Below, one piece after another: positions 1 to 7,541 of a stretch of DNA of 64,000 nucleotides. Origin of the DNA: Spartinivicinus poritis (GTDB lineage: Bacteria; Pseudomonadota; Gammaproteobacteria; Pseudomonadales; Zooshikellaceae); the NCBI RefSeq assembly GCF_028858535.1, contig NZ_JAPMOU010000001.1:62001-126000 (forward strand), read 5' to 3'. The notes under the pieces are model-generated. The model did not search any database. It was not told where the DNA came from and saw nothing but the letters and a program-made list of their open reading frames with translations. Numbering within the stretch: position 1 is the stretch's first letter; the number at the start of each line of letters is the position of its first letter. The translations under genes were made by a program, and so were the position numbers.

Positions 1-35
1 ACAATAAAAGCTAATACTGACTGTAAAAACTCCAT
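1..35 (-). CDS. rseP: Start of rseP (site-2 intramembrane metalloprotease), cut by window edge
   Basis: An ATG at position 35 on the minus strand opens a frame reading MEFLQSVLAFI before the window ends. It begins one base after the dxr stop codon. In gammaproteobacteria rseP commonly follows dxr, and RseP proteins begin with a short hydrophobic segment of this type leading into the HEFGH zinc site, which lies outside the window. RseP makes the second cut in the anti-sigma factor RseA, so this is the partner of the sigma-E operon at 56-61 kb. The call rests on eleven codons plus gene order. Confidence 0.6.
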   Translation of the reverse strand, partial: MEFLQSVLAFI

Positions 36-36
36 T

Positions 37-1215
37 TTATAAACCCACTTGATTTATCAATGTCATGGCTAGTTCACGCGCTTTGCCATCAGCAACCAAA
101 ACATTTTCGAGTTCAAATGAAGGCTGCACTTCTAACCGAGTAAGCACTGTCTCATTAATAAGTGGAATGTCGATAAAGCGAATAGTTCCAGCCAAAAACG
201 CAGCCACAGCCACTTCATTAGCGGCATTTAAGATAGCTGGCGCTGTTCCACCCGCCTCTGCCGCCTCACGAGCCAGCTTCAAACAAGGAAATCGCTGCTC
301 ATCTGGAGGGTAAAAATCAAGCTGGGCTATATCAGCTAAATTGAGAGGCTTAACCTCCGTTGACATTCGAGCTGGCCAGGCAAGGGCATGGGCAATGGGG
401 GTACACATGTCAGGATTACCCATTTGAGCTAATACTGAGCCATCAATGTAGTCAACCATTGAGTGAATAATACTTTGTGGGTGGATTACCACATCAACCC
501 ACTCAGGCTTGATAGCAAATAAGTGACAGGCCTCTATTAACTCCAAGCCTTTATTCATCATCGAAGCTGAATCAACAGAGATTTTCTGTCCCATTGACCA
601 GTTGGGGTGAGCACAAGCTTGCTCAGGGGTCACTTCTGTTAATTGAGCTTGGCTAAACTTTCGGAAAGGCCCACCTGAAGCTGTTAAAACAACTCTCCTA
701 ACACCTGCGTCTGGTAGCGACTGAAAGCAGTGGGGGAGACACTGAAAAATAGCATTATGCTCACTATCAATAGGCAACAAAGTAGCTTTATGTACTTTAA
801 CTGCATTCATAAATAGCTCACCAGCCATTACGAGGCTTTCTTTATTGGCCAGTAAGACTTTCTTCCCCGTCTTAACTGCTGCTAAGGTAGGCAATAAGCC
901 AGCGGCACCCATAATAGCTGCCATCACCACATCAACCTGCGGGTCCTCTGCCACTGCTGCCAAAGCAGCCTTGCCAGCTAGTACTTCTGTCGAGGAACCT
1001 GCTGATCTGAGCCGCTCAGCTAATTGATCTGCAGCAGCCTCATTAACCAGTACTGCATACTTTGGTGCAAACTGCATGCATTGTTGAAACAGCTTTTCAA
1101 CTTGCTGATTAGCTGCTAGTGCAAATACCTGGTATTTATCAGAATGCGCTTTAATAACAGCTAACGTGCTACAACCGATGGAACCGGTACTGCCTAAAAT
1201 GGTGATTTGCTGCAC
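37..1215 (-). CDS. dxr: 1-deoxy-D-xylulose 5-phosphate reductoisomerase
   Basis: Converts DXP to 2-C-methyl-D-erythritol 4-phosphate with NADPH, the first committed step of the MEP isoprenoid pathway, in the cytoplasm. The 392-residue product has the usual family length. Visible motifs are the dinucleotide-binding GSTGSIG at residues 8-14, LANKESLV at 122-129, the metal ligands D150 and E152 in DSEHNAIFQ, the SGGPF loop at 180-184, and NKGLE at 221-225, which supplies the third acidic ligand. It lies 18 bases downstream of cdsA in the frr-uppS-cdsA-dxr-rseP operon. Its product feeds the polyprenyl substrates used by UppS, encoded two genes upstream. No anomaly seen. Confidence 0.98.
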   Translation of the reverse strand: MQQITILGSTGSIGCSTLAVIKAHSDKYQVFALAANQQVEKLFQQCMQFAPKYAVLVNEAAADQLAERLRSAGSSTEVLAGKAALAAVAEDPQVDVVMAAIMGAAGLLPTLAAVKTGKKVLLANKESLVMAGELFMNAVKVHKATLLPIDSEHNAIFQCLPHCFQSLPDAGVRRVVLTASGGPFRKFSQAQLTEVTPEQACAHPNWSMGQKISVDSASMMNKGLELIEACHLFAIKPEWVDVVIHPQSIIHSMVDYIDGSVLAQMGNPDMCTPIAHALAWPARMSTEVKPLNLADIAQLDFYPPDEQRFPCLKLAREAAEAGGTAPAILNAANEVAVAAFLAGTIRFIDIPLINETVLTRLEVQPSFELENVLVADGKARELAMTLINQVGL

Positions 1216-1233
1216 TATTTTACCACCCTGTTA

Positions 1234-2034
1234 TCAAAGCCCTGTTACCAATAGCGAAATACAAAAAACCGGGATGGCTGCAGTTAAACTATCAATACGA
1301 TCCATTACCCCACCATGCCCAGGCAGCAAATTACTGCTATCTTTAACGCCTCGCTCACGCTTAAACATACTTTCCAGTAAGTCACCCAGCACTGACACAG
1401 TAACAATTAACCATGCAAATAACACCATTACCATTAATTGAGCGAAGCTTTTCTGCTGTACCACCCCAGCACCAATAGCCACCAAAGTCGTCACTGCTAT
1501 CGCTCCATATACTCCTTCCCAACTTTTACCAGGACTCACTTTTGCTGCTAGCTTATGCTTGCCAAATCGCTTACCAAAGAAGTAAGCACCAATGTCAGCC
1601 CCCCAAATCAAAGCAAACAGATAAACAATTAGCCATGAACTATTTTCTGCTTCTTTCAGCCACACCAAACAGTTCCAGGCAGGCACCAGCACCATCAACC
1701 CCACAATCAGCTTAAGGCTTCTATGCCGCCAGAAAATAGCTGACCCTGGATAAGTTAACACCAGCATCAATGCTGCCAACCATATTAAAACAGCTAAGAC
1801 TAATATCATTTGGAGAGGCAAATACTGCGAGCCGAACAACGCTAACACAAGACCTGCAACATAAGCCAAGCGAGCAGGTGGTTGGGTTAATCCTGCTAAA
1901 TTTGCCCATTCCCAGCCAGCTAACAGCACAATACCACCAACAAATAAGCTAAAGAAAAAAGGCGAAAGGGCAAATACTCCCAGCAGTGCAAGTGGTATCA
2001 AAATAACCGCTGTTATTATTCTTTGTTTAAGCAC
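1234..2034 (-). CDS. cdsA: Phosphatidate cytidylyltransferase (CDP-diglyceride synthase)
   Basis: Makes CDP-diacylglycerol from phosphatidic acid and CTP at the inner membrane, the branch point to all major phospholipids. The 266-residue protein is a string of hydrophobic segments. It ends with the family signature: KRERGVKDSSNLLPGHGG followed by MDRIDS near residues 225-250, which carries the conserved metal-binding aspartates. Its start overlaps the end of uppS by 19 bases, so the two are probably translationally coupled. It is adjacent to dxr in the standard gammaproteobacterial order. Confident assignment. Confidence 0.97.
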   Translation of the reverse strand: MLKQRIITAVILIPLALLGVFALSPFFFSLFVGGIVLLAGWEWANLAGLTQPPARLAYVAGLVLALFGSQYLPLQMILVLAVLIWLAALMLVLTYPGSAIFWRHRSLKLIVGLMVLVPAWNCLVWLKEAENSSWLIVYLFALIWGADIGAYFFGKRFGKHKLAAKVSPGKSWEGVYGAIAVTTLVAIGAGVVQQKSFAQLMVMVLFAWLIVTVSVLGDLLESMFKRERGVKDSSNLLPGHGGVMDRIDSLTAAIPVFCISLLVTGL

Positions 2035-2822
2035 TGAGCAGCCTCCACTTGTTCACTCGTTTGGCCAAACCGGCGCTGCCGGGAACTGTAATCTAGTAAT
2101 GCTTGGTGAAAGGCCGCTTTATTAAAGTCAGGCCATAACGTATCCGTAAAATACAACTCAGCATACGCTAGCTGCCATAACAAAAAATTGCTGATTCGGT
2201 GTACACCACTGGTTCGAATGCATAAGTCAGGGACGGGTATACCAGCTGTCGACAGATTACTATCAATTTGTTCTGTGGTAATTTCATCTACTGTCAGCTC
2301 TCCCTGCTTAACCTGGCTAGCCAATCGCTTACAAGCCTCCTGCATATCCCACTGGCCACCATAATTGGCTGCAATTACTAAAGTAAACTCACTGAATTCA
2401 GCTGTTATCTGCTCTGTTTCTCTAATATGTTGCTGAATTGTGTCACTAAAAGCACTGATATCACCGATCACTTTTAAGCGAATTTTATTTTTTTTCAGCC
2501 GCTTGGTCTCCCGCTTAAGTGCATGAAGAAATAACTCCATTAATGCACTCACTTCATCTTTAGGGCGACGCCAGTTTTCACTACTAAAGGCGAATAGGGT
2601 TAATACCTCTATGTTGTAGTCGCGGCAAGCTTCCACTATATTTCGTGCAGCTTTCAGCCCAGCACGATGTCCTGCAATACTTGGCAGTTTACGTTGTTTG
2701 GCCCAACGGTTATTGCCATCCATAATAACAGCAACATGGCGTGGGGAGTTGATGGTTGAAGCCTCATTAAGCTTGGGTGACGTGTCTATCGCTGACATGA
2801 ATCCTGAATCTATATGCCTCAT
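2016..2822 (-). CDS. uppS: Undecaprenyl diphosphate synthase (cis-prenyltransferase)
   Basis: Condenses eight isopentenyl units onto farnesyl diphosphate to make the C55 carrier lipid for peptidoglycan. The HVAVIMDGNNRWA motif near residues 29-41 holds the catalytic aspartate. The C-terminal signature is DLCIRTSGVHRISNFLLWQ followed by LAYAELYF. In relatives the tripeptide before the second arginine is normally GGE or SGE; here it reads SGV, so a normally conserved glutamate is replaced. The first ATG at 2822 gives 268 residues; an internal ATG at 2798 gives 260 and is a plausible alternative start. A 198-base gap and a terminator-like hairpin separate it from frr, so it may have its own promoter. 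Confidence 0.95.
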   Translation of the reverse strand: MRHIDSGFMSAIDTSPKLNEASTINSPRHVAVIMDGNNRWAKQRKLPSIAGHRAGLKAARNIVEACRDYNIEVLTLFAFSSENWRRPKDEVSALMELFLHALKRETKRLKKNKIRLKVIGDISAFSDTIQQHIRETEQITAEFSEFTLVIAANYGGQWDMQEACKRLASQVKQGELTVDEITTEQIDSNLSTAGIPVPDLCIRTSGVHRISNFLLWQLAYAELYFTDTLWPDFNKAAFHQALLDYSSRQRRFGQTSEQVEAAQCLNKE

Positions 2823-2964
2823 TCATTGAATGCGAAACAATACCGCTAAATCCATAGGATGCAAGGCTTTTTATCTGATTTTTATCATAAGGAGCGGCTC
2901 AATCAACAAAGTGCTAGCGCTTTATCCTATCAAGAAAGGTACTGCACTACTTGCTGTCAGCCCA

Positions 2965-3010
2965 ATAAGAATAAAGGTGCTATCAATTTATTGAGCTTCT
3001 GACAGCACCT
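2965..3010 (-). terminator. Probable intrinsic terminator after frr
   Basis: Just past the frr stop, arms at 3000-3010 and 2975-2985 form an 11-position stem with one mismatch (AGGTGCT paired to AGCACCT plus TCA/TGA). On the minus strand this is followed by the T-rich stretch TTATTCTTAT. The stem is imperfect and the T-tract interrupted, so termination may be partial. Confidence 0.5.
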
Positions 3011-3020
3011 GGCATTAATG

Positions 3021-3578
3021 CTAAATTTCCATTAGCTCAGCTTCTTTGACCTGTAGCGCTTTATCAACCTCAGCTACATACTGATCAGTTATTTTTTGGA
3101 CCTCATCATGCGCTTTGCGCTCTTCATCTTCACTGATTTCCTTGTCTTTCAGCAGCGACTTCAGTTCACTGATCGCGTCCCGACGAATATTACGCACAGC
3201 AACACGAGCACCTTCTGCCTCTGATTTAGCTTGCTTAATATAGTTTTTACGCGTTTCTTCAGTTAAAGGCGGTAATGGAATCCGTATTACATCACCTGCC
3301 GTGTTAGGATTCAAACCCAGATCAGACTTCAGAATAGCTTTTTCAATATCAGGTACTAACTGCTTTTCCCAAGGGCTAACTGACAAAGTACGACCATCTT
3401 CTACTGATATATTAGCCACTTGGTTTAATGGTGTATCCGCACCATAGTATGAAACTACAACGCTATCCAGCAAACTAGGGTGTGCTCTGCCAGTACGAAT
3501 TTTGGCAAATGCAACATCCAAAGACTCTACGCTTTTTTTCATCCGAGTCTTAGCATCGGATTTAATTTCATTAATCAT
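3021..3578 (-). CDS. frr: Ribosome recycling factor
   Basis: Splits post-termination ribosomes together with EF-G. The frame can be opened upstream at a TTG (3593), but the ATG at 3578 is chosen. It gives the standard 185-residue protein beginning [13 protein letters not shown] and is preceded by a strong ribosome-binding site (GGGGGTG, about 4 bases away). This start overlaps the pyrH stop codon in an ATGATTAA arrangement of 8 bases, which implies translational coupling. Features include [13 protein letters not shown] near residues 28-40 and the helical C-terminal bundle. Function is certain from family similarity and gene order. Confidence 0.97.
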   Translation of the reverse strand: MINEIKSDAKTRMKKSVESLDVAFAKIRTGRAHPSLLDSVVVSYYGADTPLNQVANISVEDGRTLSVSPWEKQLVPDIEKAILKSDLGLNPNTAGDVIRIPLPPLTEETRKNYIKQAKSEAEGARVAVRNIRRDAISELKSLLKDKEISEDEERKAHDEVQKITDQYVAEVDKALQVKEAELMEI

Positions 3579-4311
3579 TTTCACCCCCAGCAATTAATGT
3601 TCCGTCATTGCCACCCACAACAATATTTAACAGGGCGCCGGTTTTATTCATATTAAACACACGAACAGGCATGTGATGGTCTCGCACCAGACAAATCGCA
3701 GTTAAGTCCATAACCCCTAATTTACGAATCAACACTTCGTCATAACTTAGCACTGAAAACTTTTCTGCATCAGGGTTTTTGACTGGATCATCAGTGAACA
3801 CGCCATCTACTTTTGTGGCTTTCAATACCAAATCCGCTTCAACTTCAATCCCTCGTAAGCAGGCTGCAGAGTCAGTAGTGAAAAATGGATTACCTGTACC
3901 TGCAGAAAAGATAACAACATCGCCACCATTTAGATATCGCTGAGCTTTTCGGCGATCATAGTGCTCAACCACGCCACTCATTGGAATAGCCGACATAACT
4001 CGGGTATTAATATTCGAGCGTTCTAAGCTATCTCGCATTGCCAATGCATTCATCACGGTGGCCAGCATTCCCATGTGATCACCTGTCACACGATCCATAC
4101 CTGCAGCATGTAACGATGCACCACGAAACAGGTTACCACCACCTACAACTATCCCCACTTGAACCCCGATACCTACTAACTGGCCAATTTCAAGCGCTAT
4201 TCGATCGAGCACCTTTGGGTCAATACCAAAGTCCTCATCCCCCATTAGGGCTTCACCGCTTAGTTTTAGCAAGATACGTTTGTATTTTGGTTGTCGGTCA
4301 CTAATAGGCAT
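3571..4311 (-). CDS. pyrH: Uridylate (UMP) kinase
   Basis: Phosphorylates UMP to UDP in pyrimidine nucleotide synthesis. It belongs to the amino-acid-kinase fold, not the NMP-kinase fold. The 246-residue product shows the phosphate-binding KLSGEAL near residue 16, VGGGNLFRG in the nucleotide-binding region, and [13 protein letters not shown], the UMP/ATP site. It follows tsf after 70 bases that contain a strong terminator, so expression probably needs partial read-through or a promoter in that short gap. It overlaps frr by 8 bases. Gene order rpsB-tsf-pyrH-frr is near-universal in the class. Confidence 0.98.
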   Translation of the reverse strand: MPISDRQPKYKRILLKLSGEALMGDEDFGIDPKVLDRIALEIGQLVGIGVQVGIVVGGGNLFRGASLHAAGMDRVTGDHMGMLATVMNALAMRDSLERSNINTRVMSAIPMSGVVEHYDRRKAQRYLNGGDVVIFSAGTGNPFFTTDSAACLRGIEVEADLVLKATKVDGVFTDDPVKNPDAEKFSVLSYDEVLIRKLGVMDLTAICLVRDHHMPVRVFNMNKTGALLNIVVGGNDGTLIAGGEND

Positions 4312-4343
4312 CAGTTCACCTGTTCTTAATAAAGTCTGCTCTC

Positions 4344-4371
4344 AAAAAAATGGCCTGCTTAGCAGGCCATT
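4344..4371 (-). terminator. Strong intrinsic terminator between tsf and pyrH
   Basis: Perfect 10-base-pair stem: AATGGCCTGC at 4349-4358, a three-base loop, and GCAGGCCATT at 4362-4371. On the minus strand it is followed directly by seven T residues (A-run at 4344-4350). It lies just after the tsf stop and should uncouple rpsB-tsf from pyrH-frr. Confidence 0.9.
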
Positions 4372-4381
4372 GGTAAGATTA

Positions 4382-5248
4382 CTACTTATTAAGTCCTGCC
4401 TGGGCAGCTACTTCAGCAGCAAAATCAACTTCTTCTTTTTCAATCCCTTCACCCACTTCATAGCGTTTAAAACCTAGCACTTTTGCACCGGCTTTTTTCG
4501 CTAAAGCGCCAATTTTTACATCAGGATCTTTAACAAAAGGCTGCTCTACTAGACTGTTTTCTGCCAAGAACTTATTTATGCGGCCGCTGATCATTTTCTC
4601 AATAATATCATCTGGCTTGCCTGAATCTTTAGCTTGAGCAATGAAAATTTCTTTTTCTTTCGCTACTACGTCTTCAGGCATATCTTCTTTGTTAACCACT
4701 TGCGGGTTAACTGCAGCCACATGCATAGCAACATCTTTAGCCAGCTCAACATCACCACCATCTAGAGCAACCAATACACCAATGCGCTTGTTACCGTGTA
4801 CATAGCTGCCAACCACTGGCGCTTCAACTAGCTCAAGGCGACGCACACCAATGTTTTCACCAATTTTTTGCACTAACGCTAAACGAGCAGTTTCTAGCTC
4901 ACCTTCCATCAACTTGGCTACATCTGTTTGCTTGTCAGCAAATGCTTTATCTAAAACAGTGTTCACGAAGTTAAGGAAATTATCATCGCGGGCAACGAAG
5001 TCAGTTTCACTGTTCACTTCAAGTAGCAAACCATAGCTAGCATCATCAGCTACTTTAACTGCTACAACACCTTCTGCCGCAGTACGACCGGCTTTTTTCG
5101 CAGCTTTTGCCTGACCTGACTTACGCAGCTCTTCTATTGCTTTTTCAATATCGCCTTCTGCTTGAACCAGTGCTTTTTTACACTCCATCATGCCCAAGCC
5201 AGTGCGCTCACGTAACTCTTTTACCAATGCGGCGGTAATTGCTGCCAT
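4382..5248 (-). CDS. tsf: Translation elongation factor Ts
   Basis: Nucleotide-exchange factor for EF-Tu. The 288-residue protein begins with the UBA-like N-terminal domain ([20 protein letters not shown]), which ends in a basic [11 protein letters not shown] stretch. The [10 protein letters not shown] motif near residue 82, which contacts EF-Tu, follows, and then the core and C-terminal modules. It lies 136 bases from rpsB, and that gap contains a perfect hairpin that may act as an attenuator. The strong terminator follows its stop codon. No anomaly seen. Confidence 0.98.
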   Translation of the reverse strand: MAAITAALVKELRERTGLGMMECKKALVQAEGDIEKAIEELRKSGQAKAAKKAGRTAAEGVVAVKVADDASYGLLLEVNSETDFVARDDNFLNFVNTVLDKAFADKQTDVAKLMEGELETARLALVQKIGENIGVRRLELVEAPVVGSYVHGNKRIGVLVALDGGDVELAKDVAMHVAAVNPQVVNKEDMPEDVVAKEKEIFIAQAKDSGKPDDIIEKMISGRINKFLAENSLVEQPFVKDPDVKIGALAKKAGAKVLGFKRYEVGEGIEKEEVDFAAEVAAQAGLNK

Positions 5249-5310
5249 GAATCTATCCTCTTAATTCAGTTAGAGTGCAATTCACCCAAAAGTATAATTA
5301 ACTTAAAATT

Positions 5311-5335
5311 CGAAAAAGGGGGCCTTGCCCCCTTT
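5311..5335 (-). terminator. Hairpin between rpsB and tsf, terminator or attenuator
   Basis: Perfect 9-base-pair GC-rich stem: AAAGGGGGC at 5315-5323, loop of three bases, GCCCCCTTT at 5327-5335. On the minus strand it runs into TTTTTCG. A terminator-like structure between rpsB and tsf is known in enterics, where it makes tsf expression partly read-through dependent; the same role is inferred here. Confidence 0.8.
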
Positions 5336-5384
5336 GCTGTATACGATGAAGGCAGAACTGCCTGATCATGAATACGTTTGTAGA

Positions 5385-6152
5385 CTAGCCTTCTGCGGCT
5401 TCTTTCGTTTCAGGCTGCTCAGGTGCTTCTTCTGCAACTTCAACAAACTCATCTGCCTGGCCTAGGTCTGCAGAAGCACGACCTTCTACTGTTGCTTCAG
5501 CAACTGACTTCACATAAAGCTGGATTGCGCGAATCGCATCATCATTACCAGGAATTACGTAGTCCACACCATCTGGATTGCTGTTGGTATCAACAATACC
5601 AATCACTGGAATACCTAGCTTGTTAGCTTCAGTGACAGCAATACGCTCGTGATCAACATCAACAACAAATATTGCATCTGGTAAACCACCCATATCTTTG
5701 ATACCGCCTAAGCTGCGCTCTAATTTATCCAGCTCACGGGTACGCATTAAGGCTTCTTTTTTAGTCAGCTTTTCAAACGTACCGTCTTGCTTTTGAGCTT
5801 CTAGATCACGCAGGCGACGAATTGACTGACGGATAGTTTTGTAGTTGGTTAACATACCACCTAACCAGCGGTGGTCAACATAAGGCATACCAGAGCGCTT
5901 AGCTTCTTCGCGAATCACTTTGCTCGCAGCACGCTTGGTACCAACAAATAAAATTTTCTTTTTGTTTTCAGCCATCCTTTTAATGATACCTAAGGCACCA
6001 TTGAAAGCTGGCAAGGTGTGTTCAAGGTTAATGATATGAATCTTGTTGCGCGCCCCATAAATGTACTTGGACATTTTAGGGTTCCAGTAACGAGTCTGGT
6101 GACCAAAATGTACACCAGCCTTCAGCATTTCACGCATTGAAACTTTAGCCAT
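5385..6152 (-). CDS. rpsB: 30S ribosomal protein S2
   Basis: The open frame extends 63 codons upstream of the true start, but the protein begins at [19 protein letters not shown] (ATG at 6152), giving 255 residues. A GGAG ribosome-binding site lies 7 bases before this ATG. S2 motifs are clear: [11 protein letters not shown] near residue 17, [19 protein letters not shown], and [19 protein letters not shown]. The C-terminal tail is acidic and Glu/Ala-rich, as in relatives. It is the first gene of the rpsB-tsf unit. It has an approximately 120-base leader with a hairpin, a plausible site for autoregulation by S2. Confidence 0.98.
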   Translation of the reverse strand: MAKVSMREMLKAGVHFGHQTRYWNPKMSKYIYGARNKIHIINLEHTLPAFNGALGIIKRMAENKKKILFVGTKRAASKVIREEAKRSGMPYVDHRWLGGMLTNYKTIRQSIRRLRDLEAQKQDGTFEKLTKKEALMRTRELDKLERSLGGIKDMGGLPDAIFVVDVDHERIAVTEANKLGIPVIGIVDTNSNPDGVDYVIPGNDDAIRAIQLYVKSVAEATVEGRASADLGQADEFVEVAEEAPEQPETKEAAEG

Positions 6153-6278
6153 GTTATTTCTCCAACATCGGGTTAGGCCTCCACACACCCCACGACTCAA
6201 CCTGTTTAGGCACCCAGAGTAATGGTATTGGTGTGTGTGTGTTATATCCTGCGATTTAGCAGGCGCAGCTTTATACCA
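6153..6278 (-). promoter_or_regulatory. Candidate structured leader of rpsB
   Basis: Between a candidate promoter and the rpsB start is a leader with a bulged stem. GGGTGCCT (minus strand, 6208-6215) pairs with AGGC plus ACCC (6170-6180, CTA bulge), closing just upstream of the ribosome-binding site. A second small stem (CCTGC/GCAGG, 6248-6263) and a short GT tract (6230-6242) lie upstream. Leaders of rpsB are autoregulatory S2 targets in gammaproteobacteria; that role is inferred here from position and folding by eye. Confidence 0.4.
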
Positions 6279-6300
6279 TAAATTATTGAAAACTAAAACC
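6270..6300 (-). promoter_or_regulatory. Candidate extended -10 promoter for rpsB-tsf
   Basis: On the minus strand TGG-TATAAA (6278-6270) forms an extended -10 element. A weak TTTTAG/TTTAGT -35 lies about 16-17 bases upstream. It sits about 118 bases before the rpsB ATG. No other good promoter was found by eye in the gap. Confidence 0.4.
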
Positions 6301-6710
6301 CAGCACCACATCCTAAAATGCCATGACGGTCTTGTGAGCAAGCTAAAAAGCCTTATTTATAGGGTGCAGCACAAGTTAGCTATAGACCTACTCTTATCGC
6401 CAAGCTAATTACATTTTTTGATATATTGATTACTTCCAATAGTTATTTTATACAGCCCTTATTTTTTAACTAAGCATTCAACAATAGAGGTAACAATTTA
6501 TTTCATGTCAGCTTCTGATACACTAATGGGCTAGGGCCTGTTGTGGTTTACCTTCTGCATGTACAACAAAATAATTATTGTCTAATGACACTTTTAAGTA
6601 AGCCAAGGCTGCTACCGAAAACTTTACAGTAGCAAACTTCTGCCCAGCAGAGCCCTTTAGGCAAACGTCAACAGACCCTCACCCTAAGCGTTGACAAGTG
6701 ACGGAGATCA
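6301..6710. other. Divergent intergenic region, rpsB / map
   Basis: About 410 bases without a gene between divergently transcribed rpsB and map. The in-frame extension of rpsB into this stretch has no family similarity. It must carry the map promoter, but I could not pick a convincing -35/-10 pair. No tRNA or repeat seen. Confidence 0.5.
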
Positions 6711-7493
6711 ATGCCTGTTATGGCTGTAAATATTAAAACCCCTGAAGAAATTGCAAAAATGCGAGTTGCTGGCCGTCTTGCAGCAGAAGTATTGGAAATG
6801 ATTGGGCCTTATGTAGAGCCAGGTATTACTACAAATGAGTTAGATAGAATTTGCCATGATTACATTGTTAATCATCAACAAGCAATTCCAGCACCTTTAA
6901 ACTACAATGGCTTTCCTAAATCTATTTGCACCTCAATCAATCAAGTGGTTTGCCATGGTATACCCAGTGATAAAAAAACATTAAAGAATGGCGACATCAT
7001 TAATATTGATGTCACCGTTATCAAAGACGGCTACCATGGTGATACCAGCAAGATGTTTTATGTTGGTGATGTAGCAGAACATGCTAGAAAACTCTGTGTC
7101 GTTACCCAGGAATGCCTATATAAAGCTATTGAAATTCTCAAACCGGGTGCTTATTTAGGAGACATCGGTCATATCATCAGCAAACATGCTCACGCTCACC
7201 ACTTTTCAGTAGTAGAAGAGTACTGCGGCCATGGTATAGGCAAAATTTTTCACGAAGAGCCGCAGGTACTTCATTACGGAAAACCTGGCACAGGGTTACA
7301 GATTCAGGAAGGGATGACTTTTACTGTTGAGCCCATGATTAATGCTGGAAAAAAATATACCAAGCTAAATAAAAAAGATGGCTGGACAGTAACCACGAAA
7401 GACGGGCGACTTTCTGCACAGTGGGAGCACACCTTAGCTATTACTACTGATGGCTGTGAAGTTCTTACCAAACGCTCTGAAGAGCCTTTTTAA
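6711..7493 (+). CDS. map: Methionine aminopeptidase, type I
   Basis: Removes N-terminal methionine from nascent proteins. The 260-residue protein carries all five metal ligands in family context: NIDVTVIKDGYHGDTSKMF (two aspartates, near residues 102-116), CGHGIGKIFHEEP (His), FTVEPM (Glu) and AQWEHT (Glu). The conserved substrate histidine lies in NQVVCHGIP. The ATG at 6711 has a GGAG box 4 bases upstream; a second ATG three codons on is possible. The gene is divergent from rpsB and is followed by glnD, as in Pseudomonas. Confident. Confidence 0.98.
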   Translation: MPVMAVNIKTPEEIAKMRVAGRLAAEVLEMIGPYVEPGITTNELDRICHDYIVNHQQAIPAPLNYNGFPKSICTSINQVVCHGIPSDKKTLKNGDIINIDVTVIKDGYHGDTSKMFYVGDVAEHARKLCVVTQECLYKAIEILKPGAYLGDIGHIISKHAHAHHFSVVEEYCGHGIGKIFHEEPQVLHYGKPGTGLQIQEGMTFTVEPMINAGKKYTKLNKKDGWTVTTKDGRLSAQWEHTLAITTDGCEVLTKRSEEPF

Positions 7494-7541
7494 ACCACAC
7501 CAACTGCTGGGTGGTCTTGCCGCCACCCCACAAAAAGACAC

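Noticed and set aside
6153-6341. 63-codon N-terminal extension of rpsB
   Set aside because: No S2 similarity; the ATG at 6152 has a GGAG site and the canonical MAKVSM start.
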